Positions 45,780 to 57,243 of a DNA stretch of 64,000 nt are shown one piece after another. The position numbers and the translations under genes are program-made. The notes under the pieces were generated by a model. The model saw only the letters and a list, made by a program, of their open reading frames with translations, was not told the origin of the DNA and ran no database searches. The stretch covers positions 20,710,571 through 20,774,570 of the forward strand of contig NC_051434.1 of assembly GCF_001649575.2 (NCBI RefSeq), in the 5' to 3' direction. The DNA is from Kryptolebias marmoratus. Taxonomy: Eukaryota; Chordata; Actinopteri; Cyprinodontiformes; Rivulidae. Numbering within the stretch: the first letter of the stretch is position 1; each line of letters begins with the position of its first letter.

Positions 45780-47929
45780 AACTCTATCCTTCTCAGAGCT
45801 TTTCACATTTTGAACGTTGATTTAATATTCGACTGCCTTTAAATATTTCCCGGACAGGTGTGCCATCTCCTGGAGAGACTCTCTTGTCTGAAGGTTTCTG
45901 TGGGTCGTTAGCGCATCTCGGGGAGTCCAAGCGGTTTGTTTTCCAGCTCAGACTGAGATTTTTCCTTCCGATTTATCCTTCTGCCTGCTGTCCTCAGCAC
46001 TATCACTCTCTGAGCTCAGCTTCCTGGAGAGTCACAGAAATGCATTCAGCAAATAATGAGAAGATATCAGATGCGCCCCCCCTCCCCGCTGTCATCAAGA
46101 ATAAATGTTATAAATCATACATCAGACTTCTGTGTTTTTCTTTTAACAGTCCACATTATGTTGTTTTGCTTGTTCTGACTATGCCAAAGGGACTGATTGT
46201 TTATTTCAGCCTTCTATTTGCATCCATGTATTTTTTATGCATCCGGCAGCATAAAAGAGCAGCGGGAGTCAACCTGTGGTTAAAGCCAGCTTTTATGTCA
46301 GTGATCAGAGGAAACAGCAGCGCTATCCTCTCACACAGTTTAATGACATGAAGCATCCGAAATCCCATAATCCTCCACGATAACCTGAGCATCAATCACA
46401 GGAGATATCTGATAAACTGCAGGGATTACAGTCAGTTCCCCAATAATACTCACATATACAGAAGGAAATGCGCACGCATATGTGTGTATATGTGTGTGTT
46501 GAGATTAAAACTGCTCTCTGACATCCAGCAGCAATAATCAGACAAACACAGAACAAATCTACATGATCTCTTTTTAAACAGTCTCAGACTGAAGCAAATG
46601 CCATCACATCCTGTCATCGAATTCCCTGTAAACCAAGTATTTCACTACACTGAGCTGTTTTAGCTTCTGAAAGAAACATGGTAGCCCCTCTGTCCTCTTA
46701 AAATATCAGTTTCTTCCTCAACCTAATGCCAAAAATATGATTTATTAAATTAATTTGTGATACCTGAAGAGTCAATTGGAAATGTGCCACTGTTTCATTT
46801 GTTTTCTTCGTTTATTTCTGACTAACAGCATCAAAAAACTTTACCTTGTTTGTGTTTTACATTATTTTTTTCACCTTTCCAAATTGTTTCTAAGTGGAAA
46901 AAAAAACCGGTTTAAATTAAATACAACCGACATGTGATGTTACCCTCATATAATATTATTCTGAAAACTTCTGCCACTATCTTTGTGAATCTCTTTATTT
47001 CTGTGTAAAAATGTGTAATCTTTACAGTGTTGTGCTCTCTGAAAGTGAACCCAGTCAGGTGAGAAATACCCTAGACAGAATATTAAATTTCCAGCCTCAG
47101 ATCACACATTTAAAGGGGAAAGGAAAAGTGTTTTGAAGCCAACATAAATCAAAAGAAAGTCATAAAAAGGTGCTTGTTTTCAGAATCTTGCATTAAAAAT
47201 AATTTACACAAATTAAAAAAGAATACTTAAAGATTGCAAATATTACTAGGGTCTCTTCGACATTTTTCGTGATCACTTGAAAGCGTGACGTAGTCTGAGC
47301 CAAACACAAATATGGTGAATGATAAATACAGATAGTGTGGTGGTGAAATTGTTCAGCTCGTTGCAATTAATTGTGTAAACTGACCCAACACTACAACAGC
47401 TGTGAAATTCTTCAGCTTCTCAAAGGACAAGAAGGTTTGATGGATGTGGTTAGTTTAGCTCCTGGTAAAAATTATAACCTAAAGTCTGGAGACTGACTGT
47501 GCAGTTAATGTTTTGAAGAGGACCACCTTAAATACAAACTTTTAATAGAAAAACCACCACCTGTCAGAGCGGTACCAGCAGCCTCTAGCTGTCCGGATAG
47601 GAAACTCCTAGCAGACTATGTGACATCACTGTAAAGCTCGTGGGCTCCCCTTGTGAAATGTGGGGCTGGAGTTCCAACAGCATCACGCCAGACTAAACCC
47701 AAAAAACCCCAAAAACATATTTTCTAATTGGTACTTTTGTTAACAAAACATGCTTCTTCTTCTGCTTCCACTTCCCCTGCTTCCATTTCCCCTGATAAAC
47801 ACTGCGATAGTAACCTCCTCCGTGTCCTACAGCTGTCTGCTACAGCTGGCCCTGCCTCCTTCTTTGTCACCAACCAAGGAGGTAACTCCACCCACAGAAT
47901 CACCCCACTTTAGGATTTTGATACAAAAA
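45780..47929. other. intron, about 2.1 kb, nothing recognised
   Basis: 45850-46400 is of mixed composition and repeat-free and might be conserved. A 163-residue open frame at 45860-46351 has no domain or plausible start context. The rest is AT-rich intron. Confidence 0.35.
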
Positions 47930-48624
47930 CTAAGGATGTATTCACACCAGGAAAGTCCTTTGGTCCGCTTGTTTGGTCCGGACCAAAAGTGGACTTTATT
48001 TTTTTCGTTTGGTGCAGTTTGCATTCACATTGTGCTTTTTTGTAAGCAGACTGTAATTTATAAACAAAGCCACGTGGGTGACGGTCATTGCTCCCATTGG
48101 ACAGAAAGACGGGGGCAGCGGTTGGAGCACAGAGCACAGACCCGGAAATAAAGATGGAAGTCCTGCGTGCTTTATTTGTTATGTGCACATTCGTTCTGTT
48201 GGTACAATTACAGTACCATTTTGAAATTTAAGAGCAGCTCATTCAACGTCGGTTTAATGACGTTTTACTTCTAATTTTGGAACGGCACCGGCAAATGCGT
48301 GCCGCAACCCGAAGAAGCAAATAATGCTATTTGTCCCATGATGCTTAGCAACGGTGGCCCGTGAAGTCCTAAAAGGCGCATGCTTTACGTAGTTAGTTCG
48401 GTTCAAGTCCAGTCTGTATTCACACCAGAAGCAAACCGCACCAGAGTTCATTTGGAAGCAGACCGAGACCAACTCAAAAAGCAGGTCTCGGTCTGGTTGT
48501 TTGATCCGCACCGGAGTTCGCATGGCTGTATTCACACCTGCACAAAAAGTCCGGACCAACGCTGGAAACGAACTCTGCTTCGATTAAAGCGGACCAAATG
48601 TGTCAGGTCTGAATACGACCTTAG
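47930..48624. mobile_element. MITE with CTAAGG-GTATTCACACC ends and internal GTATTCACACC copies
   Basis: Left CTAAGGATGTATTCACACC and, reversed, right CTAAGGTCGTATTCAGACC. GTCCGGACCAAA-type words occur near both ends. GTATTCACACC also recurs internally near 48416 and 48528, and an ACCGAGACC...GGTCTCGGT stem lies near 48463-48493. No transposase. Target duplication unresolved. Confidence 0.7.
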
Positions 48625-49590
48625 TGTTTAACTAAAATAAAACCTAAAAACTCTTTATTTTGATATTAATTATTATTGTTATTAATAATAATACTAAGGC
48701 CCGGATGTACTAAGATTGCGCAGTGCCTGGTTTTTGTTCAATTTTTTGTGCATTGTCCTCACTATCTGCCCTGTCTCAGTGTTGTATTTACAAAGCAAAT
48801 AGCTCTAATTACTGTTTATATTGGCACAAACACTCCTATCCATTTCTGCTGATGTCACATTTGCACCCTCTGCTGATCTCAGTTGACTTCACTGCACAAT
48901 ATAAATATAATGTTCTGTCACAAACACCGTAGGAAAACAAGTGACAGAGCAGTTGAGAACAATTGCAATTGTAATTATCTCACAAAATAGTTACTTTAAA
49001 ATATATTTGTTACCCTCTGGATAAATAAACTCTTTTTGCTGAAATGTTTAATCGTAAGGTTTTGTATTCTGACTGTAAAACAGTAACAACTGGATCTTAT
49101 TGAACAATGTCTGACACTTACCACTTGAAAAGAGAATGAATTACACCTCTCTGTCCTCTTTTTGTGAAGGCAGCAGTGCAACAGATTGCTCCTTTTCCTC
49201 TGTTTCTTCTCCTGAGACACAAACACTATCATTGTTCAGTAAATGGTAAACATTTGAGATGCGATCTGTACTGATCCTTAAGAATTGGGTGTTTTTAGCC
49301 ATGGCAGTTATTTACATAAATTGGGGCAGTTTTAAAAGAGGAGCTAGCACAGAGCGCTTCTATCAGGTTGGCAGCTCAGTTTATATCTTCTTTAATCGGG
49401 GGTTTGATAATTAGATGGATGCCTGTAAACACAAAGCTAATGGCGGAACACGTAGCATTTTTTCTCTCTGCTCCTGGTGGAAGGTGGACGTGTTTTTTTT
49501 TCTCTCTGTCTCTCTGAACCCCCCCCTGCTTCTCTGCCCTGCTCACTTTCGGAGCCTCTCTTTGCATATTTTCAAAAAAAAAAATTTTTT
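48625..49590. other. intron, nothing recognised
   Basis: AT-rich with short ATT repeats near 48665-48695. Confidence 0.4.
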
Positions 49591-50113
49591 AACTATGGAT
49601 CTGGTCAGCTGGTCTCAAGGCAATTGATCAAATTTTCTCGATGGGAAGGCTGACCAAAGGAGAGCCAGCTTGCCCTGAGAAGACGTTGGAATCCTGGAAA
49701 CGTTGGAATCCTGTTTTTCTATCGAGTCTGTCTGTGAAAGACATGGAAGATCTTTACATATTTGGATTTTTGATAACAGGATTTCTGCTGTTTGGATTAG
49801 GCAGTTACCTGACTTATCGTCAAATTCATTTGATGAATTCGACAGTAACTGTGTGGTTACGGGAGCTGAATCGCAAGTTGAATGCGACCCTTTTACAGGA
49901 CCGCAGATTAAATTGCGTTTCTGGAACTCATGAATAATATGGGTTACATTTTGAAGAAAGTTGCTTCGCTTGAAACAGGCGGAATGGTCCTGGAATTTGG
50001 CTGTTTGGATTCGCCATTGAGAAGTATGAGCAAGACTTTCAAGGCTGTCAGAAAACAAGTCTGCTTGAACCAAAACAATTACTGTTTGTTTGTGAATTTG
50101 GCTCTCCTAGGCT
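49591..50113 (+). pseudogene. unrecognised small membrane-protein relic
   Basis: I do not recognise this family. A start-like ATG at 49595 opens a short frame (MDLVSWSQGN). After a frame change, a 98-residue frame from 49641 runs MGRLTKGEPACPEK, then MEDLYIFGFLITGFLLFGLG as a clear single transmembrane segment (about residues 38-58), then SYLTYRQIHLMNSTV and a polar tail with NST and NAT sequons. After another frame change at about 49930 it resumes as MGYILKKVASLETGGMVLEFG to 50113. The sense through frame changes suggests one former gene of about 160-180 codons. A 17-bp direct duplication (CGTTGGAATCCTG twice, from 49685) is a local lesion. Origin (retroelement-borne, viral-like or host) is unknown. 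Confidence 0.45.
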
Positions 50114-50280
50114 GACCTTGGTCAGCTATCTTGAAATTTCTCCTGGAACTATGTGGACAAGATGCTCTGCCCCCCTCTGCCTAAGGACATCTGTGAATCT
50201 GTTCAGAGCTGGCTGATAACATTCCATCATTATCAAAGACAATGGCCTCTGTGACGTGATTCATGGACTTCTTTACAAAC

Positions 50281-50345
50281 ACACACACACACACCACACT
50301 GCCTCCCATCGCCTCTACACACACACATACACACATACGCACACT
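50281..50345. repeat. CA-rich simple sequence
   Basis: Two CA/CATA tracts separated by about 25 bases. Confidence 0.9.
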
Positions 50346-50364
50346 CTCCACTGTTTCTGCTGTT

Positions 50365-50561
50365 TCTGGTGTACAAGGTCAGGAGAGTTGAGAAGCCGGA
50401 TGGAAGAAACCCATTTTAATGCTGCAGAAGGAGGGAGGAGCTGGGAGTTCTGATCAGAGTGTCTCGTGACCGATGACAGGTGTGTGTGAAAATGATTGGC
50501 TCGCAACCACGGGACTGCAGATCGACTTTGTGACTTCTTATGGAGTATGCTGAAGCCTTAA
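50365..50561 (-). mobile_element. TTAA-type MITE, copy C (one half)
   Basis: Reading minus from TTAA at 50561: TTAAGGCTTCAGCATACTCC, AAGAAGTCACAAAGTCG, GAACTCCCAGCTCCTCCC, AAATGGGTTTCTTCCATCC and GCTTCTCAACTCTCCTGAC, matching copy B's left half and supplying its best-preserved terminus. Confidence 0.75.
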
Positions 50562-50574
50562 CTAAGTCTGGTAT

Positions 50575-50815
50575 GCTTCCGTTTTGTGGAGTAAGTTTGC
50601 ATCTTTTTTCGTACTTGCTGGTGATTTCAGGGTTTGATAGTGTTTTTGGTTTTTGCAGCATATTTCGTTTCGCTTCTGTCTGTTTTGTGTGATTGCAGCA
50701 TTTTTGCTTTGCATTTGTTTTTTTGGTGTTTGTGTGTTTCAAAGTGTGCATCATTCATGTGTTTGTGGCGCATTTTGCCATTTGCTGTGTGTTTGCACCT
50801 GTTGGCCACCGTAAA
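50575..50815. repeat. GT/T-rich degenerate repeat
   Basis: Words such as TTTTTGCAGCATATTTCG, GTGATTGCAGCATTTTTGC and GTGTTTGTGGCGCATTTTGC recur at irregular 30-70-base spacing. Confidence 0.45.
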
Positions 50816-51360
50816 GATGACAGTGCAAACATATAACAGTCAAACAATGAGCCAGCACATTACTGTCTGAAAAATATATGTTCAGTCATTAGGTATGAGT
50901 TTTTACTTTATAGTTTTTACATTTTACAACTCATCAACAACAATTTGCAGTTTTAAACAGAAGTCAGTTTCAGTGAGCACTGAAGAACTCATCATGAAGC
51001 TCTTGATCTACAAGTATTTTATTCATTTAGTTTAGTGGGGAAAATATTTGTAGTCATAAATGATTCATAATTCTAAACTTTTTCGTGACCTTTTGCATCG
51101 CATCAGTTTTTCTCAGTCTGTTCTTTACATCTTTGTGTTTTTAGCATTTCATATTTATTTTGTGATCTTGGATACGTAGAGTTTTCTTTAAACCCTATCC
51201 ATTATTTTTGTAAAATGAATTATTCAATATTTTACAACTTTGTTGCAGGCGGAGAAAAGATAATTGACCTAGTTGTTTTATTCTGCCTTTACCTAAAGGA
51301 AAGTTTCAGTCTGTCTGTGTGCTTCAGTATTTTAGTTATTCTGCTCCTCCAGAAAACAAT
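50816..51360. other. intron, nothing recognised
   Basis: AT-rich. Confidence 0.4.
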
Positions 51361-51404
51361 AACAACAACAACAATACCTACTACTACTACTACTACTACT
51401 ACTG

Positions 51405-51475
<71 letters not shown>
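51361..51475. repeat. compound trinucleotide microsatellite (AAC, CTA, ATA)
   Basis: AAC units to about 51373, CTA units 51378-51403, then about 23 ATA units to 51475. Confidence 0.95.
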
Positions 51476-51476
<1 letters not shown>

Positions 51477-51579
51477 TAGAGAAATTGGATTGTTTGTAAA
51501 AATTCTGTGTAAACGCTGAGTTCTGGATAATTTTGAGGAAAATTTTCAGACGAAACTAAAACTGAATTGTTAAAGCTGA

Positions 51580-52170
51580 AACAAGTGGAAGAGAGGCTAA
51601 AATGAGCAGGACACAAGCTAAATTAAATACATATAAATAAAAGCAGCAGAACAGCAAATAAAATTAGCTAAGCAGATGCTAAAGATCAAATGAGCAGAAT
51701 AGAAGCTAAGATGTGCAGATCACAAGCTAAAAGCAGCAGAACAGTAGGAAAAATGTCAAAGCAGCAAAAGTAAGGCTAAAAGCTTTATTAGCAGAACATC
51801 AGCCACAATCTAAAAGCAGTAGAAACGATTAAAACAGACAAAACAGTTTTTAAAATTGGCAAAGCAATAGCTAAACGTAGCAAAACAATAGCTAAAGCTA
51901 ATAAGCAAAAAAAAATAAATTAGCTAGAGTTACCAAAACAGATGCTAAAATTAGCAAACTGTAGCTAGTATTAGCAAAATGTATGGTAAAGCTGAAAAGT
52001 ATAAAAGTTATAAAGACCAAAAATCCTACTACTCGATTCCCAGTTAAGTTAAATGTTTTGGTATTTGAATGGTTAAAATAGCACAAATTATGTGGAAAGG
52101 CGTAGTTTGATTGTATTTTTAAAAAAAAATATACAGTAGTACTTGTAAACAGGAAAACATTAGTGTAAAT
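51580..52170. repeat. degenerate GCTAAA/AGCAGAACA repeat plus flanking module, copy 2
   Basis: AGCTAAA and AGCAGAACA/TTAGCAAA words recur about every 20-25 bases at 51590-52000. It is followed by GAATGGTTAAAATAGCACAA at about 52068, as in 10938-11262. Confidence 0.6.
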
Positions 52171-52863
52171 TCTGACACAAATAAAAATAATAAAAATAAT
52201 AATAATAACACTGAAGAATAAGAAGAAAAGAAAAAGAAGCTGGTTGGGTTTCTGTTGAGAAATGAGTTTTGCTTCTTCATTTTTATTACAAACTGAGATT
52301 ATCAGTATTTGTTTTTCCTCATCCAAATACTCTAGTTTCTCTGTTTTTGCGTCCTGTGCAGATAATTTTCGCAAACCGAAAAAATATCTCTGCATTTGTT
52401 TCAGATTACTAGTCCTTCCAGTTTTTCTCCTCTTATTAAAGGATTTATTTGTATTCTGAAGCTGATGCACAGCTGACTTGGTTTCTACACTGTGAAACAG
52501 AGAGCTGCGGCATTGCCCTGTTCTCCATCAGAAAACAAGATTTTCTGCTTGTTCAAGCATTTTTACCCATCGGCAGGTACGCAGTTGGAAGTCAGCAGAC
52601 TGAGATCGCTTCACAAACATCCTGGGCGCAGTGTCCAATACAGTGCTTGTCAGAAGGATGGAACATGGACTCTGCTTTAATACAGGAGAGAGTTGGCTGT
52701 GTGATCAGACTCGGAGTTTGAGGGATGGCACAGCTCAGAGATCAAGACTCTATCCAGGTGGAAATGATGGATGAATTAGACACGAGTTAAACTCAGCACA
52801 TTCCCTGACACGCTCAGTTCGTCCCACTGCTGCTGTCTCCTCTGATGATCCTTCTGTAAACTT
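52171..52863. other. intron, nothing recognised
   Basis: AAT-rich start, then mixed composition. Open frames at 52449-52721 show no domain. Confidence 0.4.
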
Positions 52864-52868
52864 GGATC

Positions 52869-53274
52869 TGTCAGTAGTGGGGAAGATGGAGGCGAACCCA
52901 GAGCGCAGACTCATCATTTAAAAAGAAATTAATTTATTAAAGCAAAAAATAAACAAAACAAAAGGCTGGCGTGGCAGCAAAAAACAAACAATAACAAAAT
53001 CCAAAAAGGCAAACAAGGCATGGAGTTTGGTAACAACAAACATGAACAAAAGGAATGACCCAGTGAAGAATGAAGAACAGAGACTGGCTTTTAAAGACAG
53101 AGGGAGAGATGATAATGGGTTGCAGCTGGGGACATGACAAGAGACAGGTGAGGTGGGCGTGGCAGGCGTGACCGTAAAATTACTGGGGAGGTGAATGGTT
53201 ACAAAGGAAACAGAAAGCCAATAGACTAAACCAAAACAAAAACCCAAGACTCAAAAACACTGACATTCATGACA
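52869..53274 (-). mobile_element. solo LTR, family A, perfect 5-bp target duplication
   Basis: A 406-bp TGTCAGTAG...CATGACA block flanked by GGATC (52864-52868 and 53275-53279), with reversed U5 motif GCGAACCCAGAGCGCAGACT. Confidence 0.92.
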
Positions 53275-53279
53275 GGATC

Positions 53280-55442
53280 TGTTAGAGAGAGGACATGTTC
53301 TCTTTGCTTTGATGGTTTTTAATTGAAACTTCCTAACACAGCATTTCATACATTGTGTTAGATTGTAGGTTATTTTAGTGGAACAGAGGCATTGTATGTG
53401 TTAGTATAAAGTCCAGATGTTCTATTGTTAAATACATCTTACACACTCTGTTGAGCTATTCAAAGGCCAAACTTTCCAGCAGACCAGTTCCTATTAGTTG
53501 GATTTAGCACAGTGGAATTAAAGAGGTGTCTAATCAGAGTCTTGTGCGGAAAAAAGCTCCATGCGATCACACCATGGTGTAATTACATGAACTGAGAAAT
53601 GCTGAATTTCAACCTGGTCAGGAGAAAGATCCAACAAATCACTGAATCATCCCTTTCAGTTCCATCGTGCAGGAAGTTTTTCCTAATAAGACTGCATTTT
53701 TGAAACACAAAGCAGAACAGGTATGGGTGAGGGTCAAAACCAAACCTGCTCGCTAAGTGATGACTTAGATAGTGGAAGGAGACAGCTGTATAACTCACTG
53801 CTGTAGGAAAACACATGAAAACATGCTGCCCCTCTTTCGTGTCTGAGCATCTTCAGCTGCTGATGGTGGAGTTTACTCAGTCAGCTGAAGGTTAGATGAC
53901 TCTACCTTAAAATAGTATTGTGTGACCTTGCAAAGTGATCGGACCAGGTAAGCTTTTAATTGGATGCAATGAGCCAGAGGTTGTCCAGTTGAGTGTTAAC
54001 ACACAAGAACATTATATTATTGCTACACATTGAAAGTACATGCTTGGTATGAGTGTAACAGTACATGTATTTGTATTGTGGTGGTTGGGTACAGACATTT
54101 TGGATGGGTACAGGGACCTAGATGACAAATACGTCAGTCACAATTGATCACCGCTCCCATCCATAGATGTTTTGGTAACTGAGTTTTGCTAACAGTTCCA
54201 ACAGAAAAGTAACAGAGGAAGATACTAGCTAAAAACTCTATGTCAACCAATCAACTGCCTGTTTGATTTAAACAGCTGTGTGGAGAAGCTCTGTGGTCAC
54301 AGGATTGACTGATTGAAAGCGAATGTGTCATGTAATAGGTGCTTTGAAAAGGACTATGGTAAACTATTTGTCTATTTATTCCATATTCCTGATATCAAGC
54401 ATTATTTTCTCACATTAGCAGTCTTTGGGCCAAGCTAGAAATCATGCTGTATGAGTTTTTTTATGGCTGATGCAGATCTTTAGATTCAGGGTGTCAATTG
54501 TTTTTAATTTTGTTTTCCATTTCTTAAAATATAATAATAATTGCTTTACTTAAATAAATACATATTTAAGCACCCTCAGAAGAACTTTCACAATTAAAAA
54601 CAGTATATAGAAGAGCATTCTTGCTTATTGTGTGCTGGTGGTAGCAGATGCTACTACATTTTCATTTGCTTACTTCGTAATTGATTAGGTATAAACAAGC
54701 ATGGCCATTTGCCTAATTTTTTTAAAAGGGGGTCAATGTTGGCTGATTGATCTTTCTGTCACCGTCCTGTTTCCTTCTAGATGTGGCATCTCTTAACTGT
54801 GGTGAAAAGAGCTCTGGTTATTGGTTTATTGACTGTTACTTGGCTTGTTAAGTGATAACTAGCCTCTCGTTTAGGTCTACTCCGCGGTGGTATGAGAGAC
54901 ACAAAAGGAGAGCGCCGTAATGTTTCAGCAGCACATTTCTTTAGTCCCAGAGGGAGCAAACAGTACAGCTCTATGTGGAAACTTGGAGCACAGTTAACTG
55001 AAACATCGTAGCACATCTGTCTGTCCTAAGGCTGTACATCGGCCTGGAGTCGCACATTGTCCACCATGCATGCACCAGCAGCATTCACACACACCTATAT
55101 AATGCCCCGCTGTCCCTTTGAGGGCCAGGCTGGGCTGGTAACACGTCTATCTCTAGCCTGAGTTTCAGCTGTCAGACAGATGTCCTCACATTTGACTCTA
55201 GTCCTTTGGTTACATAGGAGTTCATGGTTGACTCAGTGACTGCAAAGGAGCACAAACCAACAGCCTTCCACCACCCTGCTGACAGCTGGTATGAGGTGTT
55301 TGTGCTGATAATCTGTCTGTTTTCTTGTAACATGCTGCTGTGCATTATGGGAAAACATCTATGCTTTGCTCTCATTTGTCCAAAGGACATTGTTCCCCAA
55401 GTCTTGAGGTTCATTTAGCTGAAACTTTACAAATCTAAAAAT
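53280..55442. other. intron, about 2.2 kb, nothing recognised
   Basis: No transposon or gene was recognised. The open frames are short and lack domains. Confidence 0.4.
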
Positions 55443-55447
55443 CAAAG

Positions 55448-55949
55448 TGTCAGGATTTGGGTTTCTTTGTGTTTTTGTATTCAGTTTATTGCTTTTATTG
55501 TCTTCATGTTTCAGTTTGAGTTTATTGTTTACTTTATTCAGTTATCTTTGTTAGCCTTGTCTTAGTTCAGTTCTTGTTCCTTGCATCTTTGTTTCCTGTC
55601 ATCATTCACTTCTCCTCAGTCAGTCTCTTATTTTCCTGCCACGCCCATCTTCACCTGATCCTAGTTGTTATCACTCACCTGTGCCCGCTTCATCTAATTT
55701 CCCTCTGTTTTAAAACCCGATCATCTCCTCCACTCTCTACTGGTTTGTTGCTGCTTCATGCGCTGGTCTGGTTGTCCATCTCGTCTTGTGTCTCAGGTTT
55801 GCTTGTGTCTCAGTTTTGAATTTAGTTATGTTTGGTTTTGCTACCACGTCAGCCTTTGTTTTTGATTATCTTTTATTTTAATAAACTAGTTTCATTTTGA
55901 AAGATGAGTCTGCGCTCTGGGTTCGCCTCCTTTTCCACCCATCATGACA
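55448..55949 (+). mobile_element. solo LTR, family A, full length, perfect 5-bp target duplication
   Basis: A 502-bp TGTCAGG...CATGACA block flanked by CAAAG (55443-55447 and 55950-55954). TATA-like TTTTAAAACCC near 55708, AATAAA at 55880-55885, and the U5 motif GAGTCTGCGCTCTGGGTTCG give + orientation and the U3-R-U5 order. It is the best reference copy of the family here. The 5-bp duplication and TG...CA ends fit Ty3/Gypsy. Confidence 0.93.
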
Positions 55950-55954
55950 CAAAG

Positions 55955-57241
55955 TTGTACTGCTTTAGAGAGAAGAGGTTTTCTCCTGCAGCCCTTCCAA
56001 ACAAGCCTAACCTGTTCAGTCTCTTTCTTATTGTTCCATTGTGACTTTTAACCTTTAACCTGCTAAGTAAGACCTCCAGAGTCTGAAATGGTGCTCCTGG
56101 GTGCTACTGACTGTACAACTGCAATTTCCATTAATGTTGCATTTTAGAAAGTGTGGGAATCTTACCCAGGGACCAGATGTCTAAGTCACTATATTTTGTG
56201 AAGCCTTTCGTGAACCAGTGCATTAGTCGTCTGATCAGAGGCTTGATCCCAACTTCCCCTTATGATGAAAGCTACTCCCCCCAGTATGCAATAATTCATA
56301 TATAAGTACTGGTATGTGTGAGTGAGACTCATTGCAGAATATAGATAAGGTTAAGTGTGGACTAGTTACTCACTCTTTATCATGTGGATCTCTACAAAGG
56401 CTCTAGAGTGGTAAAAGGTGGCATTGAAAAAAGATTTTAATGTTCTGGGCACGAAATATTAACTTGCATTGTCATCTTGTCTAAACAAGATTAATACTGT
56501 GCAGAATGTATTTGCTTGTAATATAGAGTTGTGGGCATGAAAAATGGATCCTTTGCAAGTTTACAAAGAAATTATACTTTGGTGCTGCTCAGAAAATTAA
56601 GATTGATAGCGTTTTAACTGTCCGATCAATATTAAAGGCTTGTTGTTCATAAATACATCTCAATCTGAAATTATTGTGGGGGAGGTTGTCTCAGGTTTAG
56701 GAGCTGAGCTTTTTCCCGACGTTTATATTGAGATCTTCACTGAGATTCAGTTTCCTTGTGTTTTATTGTAGTAAATTTCTGGAAACAGGATCTTCCTACT
56801 TTATGACTTGTTTCCAGACATTTTTTTTGTTCTGGTTTCTTCTTCTCAACTAAGAGTCAGAGGACAACTGCTGAGAATGTTACAGACAGAAAGTGCTCCA
56901 ATATTATTTACATGCGTTGCACTTGGTGTTTTTATTCACAGTCCTACACATAGTTTACTCATTCTAAAAATATTTTATGATGTTGTCACATTCTGCTGAA
57001 AGGTTGTATATTAGCTGATAAATAACTTTTTTATAGCAGTTTCCATCACATTTAAATGAACAAGTCATTTAAGAGCTATGATCACCAATTCAAAAACGAA
57101 CTGAGATTTATTACAAACTTTTAAAACCACAGTTTGCTTCAGAACAAAGCAAACCCAAAGGTTCTAATATGTGAAGGCTTTTGGAATGGTAACCAGACAT
57201 CTTTATGCAGTCAGAAATTACAACTAGAGACAAAGTGATGC
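55955..57241. other. intron, nothing recognised
   Basis: No feature assigned. Confidence 0.4.
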
Positions 57242-57243
57242 TA

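Noticed and set aside
45860..46351. 163-residue + strand open frame
   Set aside because: No domain, no splice or promoter context and random composition. Kept only as possible conserved non-coding DNA.
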